This document shows, piece by piece, positions 7,494 through 15,500 of a stretch of 44,342 bases of DNA. This DNA is from Phycisphaerales bacterium UBA2402 (GTDB lineage Bacteria; Planctomycetota; Phycisphaerae; Phycisphaerales; UBA1924). The notes beneath the pieces are model-generated. The model was not told the origin of the DNA and searched no databases. It saw only the letters and a list, made by a program, of their open reading frames with translations. The translations under genes were made by a program, and so were the position numbers. The DNA is taken from contig DDSA01000114.1 in the NCBI GenBank assembly GCA_002343715.1, forward strand, positions 17,130-61,471, given 5' to 3'. Every line of letters begins with the position of its first letter. Position 1 is the stretch's first letter.

Positions 7494-8468
7494 TCACATC
7501 CTCGGCGGCGAACCGGCGAGTGTCCCGGTCTGGATGACCGCGCTGCCGGGTTCGATCGCGTCGGCGATGGAACGGGCACGCACCGCCATCGGTTCGGCCT
7601 TGCCCGGTCGCGGCATGACAAAGAGAGTGCTGCCGCTTCCGGTCATGTGGATGGGCGCACGGAGGGTGTTGGCGAGGGCTGTGGCAAGACGTCCGAGGCG
7701 AGGTTCGATTCGGAAGGCGGCGGGCGTCAGGTCGTTGAAGAGCAGTTCGGACGGGATCGTCCCCCCGCGATCGATCGCGTGCATGACCTTGCGGCGACGC
7801 TTCTCCAGCAGGTCGGTGTTGGCGATGGCGGCGCGGCGCGTTGGTTCCGCCGCGGCACGCTCGGTGAGCAGCGTGTCGTAGGCTCGATAGACAGAGCCTG
7901 TTGAGCAGCCGAAGGGAGGGATGATGAGAATGATCTCTGATTCAACCGCCGGAACCTCAGTAACCAACTCGCCCAGGCCGGCAACCACGGCGTGCGGCGG
8001 TGGATCGCCCTGACAGAAATAGGCGACATCGGAACCGAGTTGCATCGCCAGGGGTGTCAGATCGGACAACGCGAGTGAATAAAGGGTGCTCAGACCCTTC
8101 AGCACCGCCGCCGCATCGGAACTCCCCCCCCCGAGGCCCCCACCGACAGGGATCCGCTTGCGGATGTCGATGTGCGCGGGCAGTGGTCGGCCGATGGTCT
8201 GTTCGAGGAGGCGGTGGGCCCGCAGGGCGAGATCATTGTCGATCGGCCAGTCGATCGGCGTGGGGCGTGGTGCATCCGCGGCCCAACCGATGGAGAAAGT
8301 CGAGCTCATCCCGGCTTCGACCGGTCGGATGGTTACTTCGTCGGCGATGGTGAGCGGGACAAACCAGGAGGCGATCTCGTGAAACCCGGCGCGGGGGTCG
8401 CCCGGGGAAAGCGGAGCGGACACGGACAGAATGAGGTTGACTTTGGCCGGTGCGGCAAGGGTGAGCAT
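7494..8468 (-). CDS. ispE: 4-diphosphocytidyl-2-C-methyl-D-erythritol kinase
   Basis: This 324-residue GHMP kinase phosphorylates CDP-methylerythritol with ATP in the MEP (non-mevalonate) isoprenoid pathway, in the cytoplasm. The N-terminal APAKVNLIL motif holds the conserved Lys9. The ATP loop PVGGGLGGGSSDAAA spans about residues 107-120, and LGSDVAYF carries Asp147, the likely catalytic base by homology with E. coli Asp141. The length is slightly above the usual 280-310 residues. No Shine-Dalgarno sequence is visible before the ATG. A run of nine G (coding strand) encodes part of the glycine loop. A terminator at 8495-8523 separates it from the hcp gene upstream, so it needs its own promoter, which I could not see in the short gap. 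Confidence 0.95.
   Translation of the reverse strand: MLTLAAPAKVNLILSVSAPLSPGDPRAGFHEIASWFVPLTIADEVTIRPVEAGMSSTFSIGWAADAPRPTPIDWPIDNDLALRAHRLLEQTIGRPLPAHIDIRKRIPVGGGLGGGSSDAAAVLKGLSTLYSLALSDLTPLAMQLGSDVAYFCQGDPPPHAVVAGLGELVTEVPAVESEIILIIPPFGCSTGSVYRAYDTLLTERAAAEPTRRAAIANTDLLEKRRRKVMHAIDRGGTIPSELLFNDLTPAAFRIEPRLGRLATALANTLRAPIHMTGSGSTLFVMPRPGKAEPMAVRARSIADAIEPGSAVIQTGTLAGSPPRM
8124..8132. repeat. Homopolymer of 9 C inside ispE
   Basis: The run encodes Gly113-Gly115 of the ATP-binding loop on the minus strand. A length change would frameshift an essential enzyme, so this tract is unlikely to be a useful switch. It shows that such tracts also arise here from Gly codon choice. Confidence 0.9.
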
Positions 8469-8494
8469 TGAAGGTGAGGATACGGGGTCAAACG

Positions 8495-8523
8495 AAAAAC
8501 GCCGTCGCGTACGCGACGGCGTT
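8495..8523 (-). terminator. Rho-independent terminator after hcp
   Basis: A perfect 26-bp palindrome (8498-8510 pairs with 8511-8523) is followed on the minus strand by a run of T (8499-8495). It lies 23 bases beyond the hcp stop and ends the long T6SS/TPS block before ispE. Confidence 0.9.
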
Positions 8524-8545
8524 GGGAAGGCGGTGAGACTGCGGG

Positions 8546-9037
8546 TCAGGCGACGACGTTTTCCTTGACGTTCCAGCCGCCGTGGACGGGGCCGCCCTTG
8601 GGCTTGCCGTCCTGACCCTGCTCTTGATAATCGACCGTGATCTTGGTGAAGTTCATGGTGATGGTCTCCATGGGGATGTCGTCCTGCCCCTTCCCGGCGC
8701 CGCCGATCTGGTAACTGGAGATGATCACGTCTGAGAACTTGTACTTGAGGTACTCGACCTGCTCACCGCCGGCCTTGCGGGTCACGAAGGTCACTTCGGC
8801 GATGTGCTTGCCGGTGCAGCAGTGCTGCATGATGTTGGGTGTGGACTTGTCCACGCGCTTGACGAAGGAGAAGTCCTGGAGTTGGGCCTTGCCGCCGCCG
8901 TGCCCGGTGCCGCTGGCGGCCGAACCCGACTGGGAGACACCCCAACTGAACGACTCCACTTCGATCTCACCGGCGTGCTTCTTGTCGTTGGATTCGCCGG
9001 GGATGTCCTTGATCTTGATAAATGCGTCGAATGCCAT
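8546..9037 (-). CDS. hcp: T6SS tube protein Hcp (TssD)
   Basis: This 163-residue protein is of the Hcp family (PF05638), which forms stacked hexameric rings, the inner tube fired by the T6SS sheath. Family signs are the start MAFDAFIKIKDIPGES, then EIEVESFSWGVSQ, the KVDKSTP-like segment KRVDKSTPNIMQHCCTGKHI, AEVTFVTRKAG, YLKYKFSDVIISSYQ and the end-region GGWNVKENV. The ATG has AGGAG nine bases upstream (9047-9051). It is the last gene of the block, 201 bases after tssC, with a hairpin in the gap and a terminator after it. It may therefore be expressed at a different level from tssBC, as is common for Hcp. It has no fused effector domain. Confidence 0.95.
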   Translation of the reverse strand: MAFDAFIKIKDIPGESNDKKHAGEIEVESFSWGVSQSGSAASGTGHGGGKAQLQDFSFVKRVDKSTPNIMQHCCTGKHIAEVTFVTRKAGGEQVEYLKYKFSDVIISSYQIGGAGKGQDDIPMETITMNFTKITVDYQEQGQDGKPKGGPVHGGWNVKENVVA

Positions 9038-9208
9038 GCGGAACTACTCCTGATTGGCCCGTCGCCGGGCGGTTGGCTGGTTCTGTCTCGAACCCTGTGG
9101 ACCCCCGACGAACGGTTCGGACGGGGCCGGAAAAGCGTGCTTTCCGCTACGGAAGAGTCATCGGGCTGAGGGAAAAAGCGTTGCGAAAAAACGGTGAAAA
9201 GTGACGCG

Positions 9209-9229
9209 GCGGCCGGGGTGACCGGCCGC
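9209..9229 (-). terminator. Hairpin between tssC and hcp, possible partial terminator
   Basis: A perfect 8-bp GC stem (9209-9216 with 9222-9229, five-base loop) lies 9 bases after the tssC stop. On the minus strand the first T-run starts only about eight bases after the stem and a longer one (six T) about 18 bases after. This could be a leaky terminator or an mRNA-stabilising 3' end. Confidence 0.4.
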
Positions 9230-9238
9230 TCGGTGGTG

Positions 9239-10735
9239 CTATTTGCCGCCCTTGGCGCTGGGCAGTTTGCTGACCAGGCGCAGGGAGACGGTGAGGCCCT
9301 CGAGTTGGTAGTGCGGACGCAGGTAGAACTTGGCGGAGTAGTAGCCCGGGTTGCCGGGGATCTCCTCGACCTTGACCTCGGCGTTCGCGAGCGGGCGGCG
9401 CGCCTTGGTGTCCTCGCTGCTGTTGATGGGGTCACCGTCGACGTACTGGAGAATCCAGTTGTTGAGCCAGGTCTGCATCGTGTCGCGCTCCTTGAAGGAG
9501 CCGATCTTGTCGCGGACCATGCACTTGAGGTAATGGGCGAAGCGGCAGGTGGCGAAGAGGTACGGCAGACGGGCGCCGAGTTGAGCGTTGGCGCTGGCGT
9601 CGGCGTCGCTGTACTCCGCGGGCTTGTGGAGTGACTGCGCACCCATGAAAACCGCGTAATCGGTGTTCTTGTAGTGGCTGAGCGGCATGAAGCCGTTCTT
9701 GGCCAACTCGGCCTCGCGGCGGTCCGTGATGGCGATCTCGGTCGGGCACTTCATGTCGGTGCCGCCGTCGTCGGTGGGGAAGGTATGAACGGGCAGCCCC
9801 TCGACGATGCCGCCGGACTCGGTGCCGCGGATGCGGGCGCACCAGCCGTAGGTCTTGAAGGATCGATTGATGTTGACGCCCATCGCGTACGCCGCGTTCA
9901 TCCAGGTGAACTTCTCGTGCGTGGCGCCGGCGGTGTCCTCCTCGAAGGCGAAGTCCTCGACGGGGTTGGTCTTGGCGCCGTAGGGCTGACGACCGAGCAC
10001 GCGCGGCATGGTGAGGCCGATGTACTTGGCGTCCTCGCTCTCGCGGAGGCTGCGCCACTGCGCGTACTCGGCGGAGCCGAAGATCTTGGTGAGGTCGCGG
10101 GGGTTCGAGAGTTCCTGCCAGCTCTCCATGTTCATCAGGCTGGGGTTCGCCGCGGAGATGAAGGGGCAGTGGGCGGCGGCTGCGATCTGCGCCATGCCGG
10201 AGAGGATCTCGACATCGGGCGGGCTTTGATCAAAGTAATAATCGCCGATGAGCGAGCCGTAGGGCTGGCCGCCGGGCATGCCGTACTCCTCTTCGTAGAG
10301 TTTCTTGAAGAGAGGGCTTTGATCCCAGGCCGTGCCTTTGAACTTCGAGATGGTCTTGGCGAGATCCTTTTTGGAGATGTTGAGAACGCGGATCTTGAGC
10401 GTCTCGTCGGTCTCGGTGTTATTGACGAGGTGGGCCAGGCCCCGCCACGAAGACTCCAGCGCCTGGAAATCCGGGTGGTGGATGATGGCGTTGACCTGAT
10501 CGGTCAGTTTCTTGTCGATGGCGGCGATGATCGCCTCGATGCTCTTGACGGCGTCATCGGAGACGGTGGCCACACCGGCGAGGGCCTGCTCGGCCAGGGT
10601 CTTGACGGCGCGTTCGATGGCCTCCTGGGCGCCGGTCGTCTTGGGTTTGAACTCTTTCTTGAGGAGGTCGTCAAGGGCGCTGCCGCCGAGCATGACGCCG
10701 CCGAGTCCTGCGGATTGTGCTTGGGCTTCGGACAT
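9239..10735 (-). CDS. tssC: T6SS contractile sheath large subunit TssC (VipB)
   Basis: This 498-residue protein of the EvpB/VipB family forms the T6SS contractile sheath in the cytoplasm together with TssB. Diagnostic segments include IIHHPDFQALESSWRGL (about 85-100), LNISKKDLAKTISKFKG, KKLYEEEYGMPGGQPYG, GDYYFDQSPPDVEIL, AAAAHCPFISAANPSL and the C-terminal YYSAKFYLRPHYQLEGL. Length is normal for the family. The start is an ATG with GGAG 11 bases upstream. tssB lies 97 bases upstream in the same direction, the usual tssB-tssC order. Confidence 0.96.
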   Translation of the reverse strand: MSEAQAQSAGLGGVMLGGSALDDLLKKEFKPKTTGAQEAIERAVKTLAEQALAGVATVSDDAVKSIEAIIAAIDKKLTDQVNAIIHHPDFQALESSWRGLAHLVNNTETDETLKIRVLNISKKDLAKTISKFKGTAWDQSPLFKKLYEEEYGMPGGQPYGSLIGDYYFDQSPPDVEILSGMAQIAAAAHCPFISAANPSLMNMESWQELSNPRDLTKIFGSAEYAQWRSLRESEDAKYIGLTMPRVLGRQPYGAKTNPVEDFAFEEDTAGATHEKFTWMNAAYAMGVNINRSFKTYGWCARIRGTESGGIVEGLPVHTFPTDDGGTDMKCPTEIAITDRREAELAKNGFMPLSHYKNTDYAVFMGAQSLHKPAEYSDADASANAQLGARLPYLFATCRFAHYLKCMVRDKIGSFKERDTMQTWLNNWILQYVDGDPINSSEDTKARRPLANAEVKVEEIPGNPGYYSAKFYLRPHYQLEGLTVSLRLVSKLPSAKGGK

Positions 10736-10832
10736 GGGTAATGAATCTCCGGGTAAAAAGTGCCGCGTGGCGGCGGGAGGATCGGGGATGCGCCGCGACG
10801 GCCCGATCGGCGGGACGCGCGTACGTACAGGG

Positions 10833-11333
10833 TCATTCCTGGGGCTTGGGGGCCGAGCCGAGTGTCTTGAGAAGTTCAGGATCGGACATGACCTTGGACA
10901 TCAGGGCTTCGGCGCCGCCCTTGCCGTCCATGTAGGTGAGGAGGTTCGAGAGTTGGGTTCGGGCCTCGAGCAGTTTGGCGAGTGGCGCGACTTTCTTGGC
11001 GACGGCGGCCGGGCTGAAGTCCGCCATGCTCTCGAAGGTCACATCCACGCTGAGGTTGCCGTCGCCGGTGAGCGTGTTGGGAACGTTGAAGGCGACGCGG
11101 GGCTTCATGCTCTTCAGACGCTCATCGAAGTTATCGACATCGATCTCGAGGAACTTGCGATCACCGACGGGCGCGAGCGGGTCGGCCGGCTTGCCCGAGA
11201 GATCGGCCATGACGCCCATCACGAAGGGCAGGTTGACCTTCTTCTCGGCGCCGTACAACTCCAGGTCGTATTCGATCTGGACGCGGGGGGCGCGGTTGCG
11301 GGCGATGAACTTCTGGCTGCTGGCTTTGGCCAC
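10833..11333 (-). CDS. tssB: T6SS contractile sheath small subunit TssB (VipA)
   Basis: This 166-residue protein of the VipA/ImpB family forms the sheath heterodimer with TssC. The typical segments are RAPRVQIEYDLELYGAEKK, LPFVMGVMADLSGKP, RKFLEIDVDNFDERLK and MKPRVAFNVPNTL, followed by LEARTQLSNLLTYMDGK. The start codon is GTG, supported by AAGGAG at normal spacing. tssA is 44 bases upstream and tssC 97 bases downstream, all on the same strand, so the three are probably cotranscribed. Confidence 0.96.
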   Translation of the reverse strand: MAKASSQKFIARNRAPRVQIEYDLELYGAEKKVNLPFVMGVMADLSGKPADPLAPVGDRKFLEIDVDNFDERLKSMKPRVAFNVPNTLTGDGNLSVDVTFESMADFSPAAVAKKVAPLAKLLEARTQLSNLLTYMDGKGGAEALMSKVMSDPELLKTLGSAPKPQE

Positions 11334-11377
11334 GGGCTACTCCTTTGCTGACGGAAAACTCACAGGCTGGGGCGGGG

Positions 11378-12433
11378 TCATCCCGCGGATGAGGAATCGG
11401 ACGTTGGTGTGCTGATACGCTCCAGAACGCTGATGGCGTCCGGGGTCAGCACCTTGGTGATGTCGAGGAACTTCTTTCGGACCATTTGCTTCGCGCACAA
11501 CACGATCAAGGGCACCGGACTGGAGGGCTCCCACTGCTCATAGTACCGGATCACTTTATCCAATGCCATCTCGACATCGGCGGAGGATGAGACGCCACCG
11601 GACAGCCGCCCCCCCCCCTCACCGGGCGCTCCGCCTTCCGATTGGGCGCTTTCCGATGCGCCCGCGGCCTCGCCGGCGTTCAGCCGACGCCGCACCTGCA
11701 GCGCGGCATCCTTCAACACGGATTTGAACGGGTTGAGATCCGGGCCGACGCCCGAACCGCACTTGGCCGTAATCAGATCCTCGATCGCCTTGAGTGCTTC
11801 GGTGCCCTCTTCGGCTGCCGCGGCGGTGGATTCGAGAAATTCTTTATCGGACTCTCCAAAGGCCAGATCGATGATGGCGATCGTCGGCTTGGGTTTGTCC
11901 GAGGCCTCCTCTCCCACTGCGAGGGTTCCAGCGGCGATGGCGATATCTCGCAGGCTGAACTTGCCCATCTGCCGGGAATCGCAGAGGGGGCACTCGTACA
12001 CACGGTCGAGGAGTTTGAGTTTGTCGCCGTAGGTCGCCAGCGGGGTCGCGAGCGGGGCGAGGGAGTTGAAGCGCTCGGTCGGATCGTTGTTGTCCTCGGC
12101 ATCAAGGAGGGGGAAAACCTGATCCCAGTACTGTTCCAGGAGGCCGCGGATCAGCACCAGCCCGTCCCGCACGCCGGTCATTCCTTCGAGCCTCGCGGCG
12201 GCCAGCGTCAGAAGCACCGCGGTGCGGAGGTGTTTTCCCCTGGAGAAGACTTCAACGGCGACGTCCCGAACTTCACGCCAGTTGGGTTCCTCGGCCGGTG
12301 AGAACTGCGTCTCTTCCTTTCCCTCGGCGAGGCGCTCGAGTTCGAGGAACCGGCGGTCCCATTTGAGGTCTTCACCGCAAGGGACATCGGCCGAGACGGG
12401 CTTGAGGAGACTTTCGACGTTGATCACACCCAC
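11378..12433 (-). CDS. tssA: T6SS assembly protein TssA (ImpA_N family)
   Basis: This 351-residue protein starts (GTG) with the ImpA_N-type domain: PVSADVPCGEDLKWDRRFLEL at about residues 12-32, then EPNWREV and EVFSRGKHLRTAVLL, and GLLEQYWDQVFPLLD. TssA primes tail assembly at the baseplate and sheath. The C-terminal 60 residues (VIRYYEQWEPSSPVPLIV) form the short helical tail seen in many TssA proteins. Between the domains lies a Gly/Ser/Ala linker encoded in part by a run of ten G (residues 272-275). A length change there would frameshift the protein and remove the C-terminal domain. No clear Shine-Dalgarno sequence is present. The gene lies 71 bases after the giant tpsA. Confidence 0.93.
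   Translation of the reverse strand: MGVINVESLLKPVSADVPCGEDLKWDRRFLELERLAEGKEETQFSPAEEPNWREVRDVAVEVFSRGKHLRTAVLLTLAAARLEGMTGVRDGLVLIRGLLEQYWDQVFPLLDAEDNNDPTERFNSLAPLATPLATYGDKLKLLDRVYECPLCDSRQMGKFSLRDIAIAAGTLAVGEEASDKPKPTIAIIDLAFGESDKEFLESTAAAAEEGTEALKAIEDLITAKCGSGVGPDLNPFKSVLKDAALQVRRRLNAGEAAGASESAQSEGGAPGEGGGRLSGGVSSSADVEMALDKVIRYYEQWEPSSPVPLIVLCAKQMVRKKFLDITKVLTPDAISVLERISTPTSDSSSAG
11609..11618. repeat. Homopolymer of 10 C (G on the coding strand) inside tssA
   Basis: The run lies in the interdomain linker of tssA (GAG then GGG GGG GGG C). The present length keeps the frame open. Confidence 0.95.
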
Positions 12434-12504
12434 GCATCACCACCGGGAAGAAAGACTGAGGATAGCCTCGGCGGCGCGCCGGGCGAACAACGGCCCGCCG
12501 ATCA

Positions 12505-15500
12505 TCAGCGGGAAGCAACGAGCGAACCCAGGACCGCCGCCTCGAGTTCGGGGATGTCTCGGCCGCCGATCTTACGGATGATGGTGCGGCGGACGACTTC
12601 CTCTTCACGGGGCGAGAGACCGATCTCCTCCACGCCGGCGAGGAGTGATCGGGTCTGGTTGAGCGTATCAAGGGCGATGGTGTCGGCCTCGGTGGCCTGA
12701 TCGCCGCGGGATTCGAGATACGCACGGAAGCCTTGCCCTGTCGGGTTCTCCGTGGACTCGGTGTAGATGTCCCATGACTCCTGCATGGCAGAACTGATGT
12801 CCGCTGCACGGTCCTGCTGCGCCGGGCCGGCGGAGGGATTGAGGATGTTCTCGTACGCGGCGTTGCCGTCGGCGTAGAAGAGGTTGCAGTACGCCCGGAT
12901 CACGCTGAGCACCGGCTGCGAGGAGAGTCGGTTGATGGTGACCCTGAAGTCGCTGCCCGTGGGGTTGAGGAGCAGAGGAACATCCTGATAGAGCGAGCGA
13001 CCGATGAGGAACTGAGACAGCGCCTTGTCGGAGAGTTCCTTGATGTTGATGCCGAGATTGGCCAGCGGCTTGCCGAAGGAGGACGAGAGGAGGACAGCCT
13101 CGGTGACTTCGCGCTCGCGGCGGTCCCGCGGGATGGCCCCGGCGAGGCTGGTGGCGACGTTGGAGTCGGAGGCCTGGGTCTTGAGGTCGAGGGGGATGAG
13201 GCCGGTGTTGAGGTTGTGGTTGAAAAGGCTGATGGTGACGCCGCCCTGGAACTGAGCGAAGATGAGGCCGGGGCCCTGCGGCACCGCGATGTCGCCGGAC
13301 GAGTTGGCGAAGAAGGCGGCGCGTGACGTGTTCTCTCGTGTGATGTTTGCGGGGCCGGTGTTGCCGCTGATTGCGAGTGTGCCGCCCGCGACCAGGTCGA
13401 GGCCCGAATCGTTGTCGAGTTTCGGGTTGGCTTCGTTGGGGATGAACTCATCATCAAACAACTGACCCGCCTGCCGCGTTCGGAGGATGATCTGGTCGCC
13501 GACAATGCTGAGGTTCGAAGTGGCGACCAGATCGCCCAGTCGCGCCGTGCCGCCCGGCCTGACATTCACGTTCAGGTTGCCGAACGTGGTGAGTTTGTTC
13601 AGGCGGCCCATGGTGAAGCCGCCCGTGCCGACATTGATGACGAACGTCTGGGCCGCGTTCGGCGAGAAGAAGTTGTTGTTGAAGGGGACCGCGCCGTTCG
13701 CGTTGAAAGGCGCGAACACGGCGGTGGGCGCGAGCGGGGGCGCTCCGGCGAGGTCGCCGCCGATGGTGAGCGAACCGAGTCGCTTGCCGGACCCCGCGCC
13801 GATGTTTCCGGCGAAGCGGAAGGGTGTGACGTTGCGGGTGCTGCCGACGGGGGAGATGTCGGTGCTGGTGGGGTTGGCGGAGACAGCGGGTATGGCCCCG
13901 CTCAGGAGGGTGAGCGAGCGATTATTGAGTTCACTGTCGGCATCGATCGTGGAGCGGAAGAAGAGCGTGCTGTTGACTGGATCGTTGCCGGCGTTGATGA
14001 TGACGTCCCCGACGATCTCCACCGGCTCGTTCACGACCATCCCTGTGGTGAGGGTCATGTTGGCACCGATCTTGGTGGTCCGGGTGCTGGCCGTGGGGAT
14101 GGTGTCGTGGATGTGCAGACGTCCCAGGGGGCTGACGCCGCCGACCACACCGAGGAACTCGGTGGTCTTGTTCGCGACATCGCCCTCGACGCGGACGGTG
14201 CGGGGCGTGCCGTCGCTGTCGAGGGTGGACGTGAAGACCAGACCGCCGGTAGTGAACGTGGTGTTCGCGCCGAGGATCACGGCGTCGCCGAACCGTCCGA
14301 TGCCGGACATCGCGACGCTGCCGCCGTTAAAGCGGGTGCTGCCCCCGGCGTCGGTGGTGAGGGTCGAGAGCCGGTTGGTGGTGCCCACCGCGCCGGTGAA
14401 GGTGGTGGCCCCGGTGTTGTTGACGGTGAGCGCCCGGGCGGTGGCGTCGGAGGAGTTGACGGTGCTCGAGAAGAGGATGGTGCCGTTGCTGGCCGCGACC
14501 ACGCCGTCGGCGGCGAGCGCGAGCGTGTTGGCGAACGTGACCGACCCGCCGTTCTCGAAACTCGTGACACTCCCGGCGAGCGTGACGGGCTGAGCGAAGG
14601 TGATGATGGTGCCGTTGATGGCGCCGGTGATGGTGGCGGGGCCGTTGCTGGTGAAGGCGGAGCCGGTGGTGCTGCCGGTGACGGTGAGCGTGCCGGTGTA
14701 CGTCTGGTCGCCGATGGTCTGCACCCCGCGCAGGCCCACGGTGGTGCCCGAGGCCGTCAGACTGCCGAGGTTGTTGCCAACACCGATGTCGCCCCCGACG
14801 GAGACCCCGCCCGCCCCCCCGGTCAGCGTGAGGTCGTGCGGCGTGCCGTCGGACACGATAATGCCCGGGAACGTGATGCCGTTGCCCGAGAGCACCGCAT
14901 CGCCGGTGATGGTCGCGGCGCTTTCTCCGAATGATTGCGCGCCGTTGGTGGAGATGTCCCCGCCGATGAAGACCGCGCCGTCGGCGTTGGTCGAAAGTGA
15001 TGAGAGAACATTCTGGCTCCCCACCGCGCCGCCGAACCTCGTCTCTCCCGCGCCCGCGGAGTTCACGGTCAGGGCGCGGGGGGTCGAGGAATCGCTGTCA
15101 ACCCTTGCCCCGAGCGTGACCCCGCCTGAGGTGAGAACCGTGAGCGTGGTATCGCCGATGAGCCGCACATCGTCGAGGTAGGTCTGCTGGCCGTTGGTGC
15201 GAACGATGGTGGGCAGGAAGGTCGTACCGTTGGCGTTGGTGGTGAGCGTGTCGAGCGGGTTGGTTCCGCCGATTGACCCGCCGAAGGTCGTGTTGCCGAT
15301 CCCGCCGCCGGAGTTGACGGTCAGGTCGCGTGCGGTGGCGTCGAAGGAATCGATCGTGCCCTGGAAGGTCACGCCGCCGCCCGAACTGGCGACGGAGGCA
15401 TCAGCGCCGAGCGTGGTGTTGCCGCGGAAGATCTGGTCGCCGAGCGTGGCGAAGAGAGCCGCGTTGAGGCGGTTGGTGCCCGCGGCATCGGTCTCGATCG

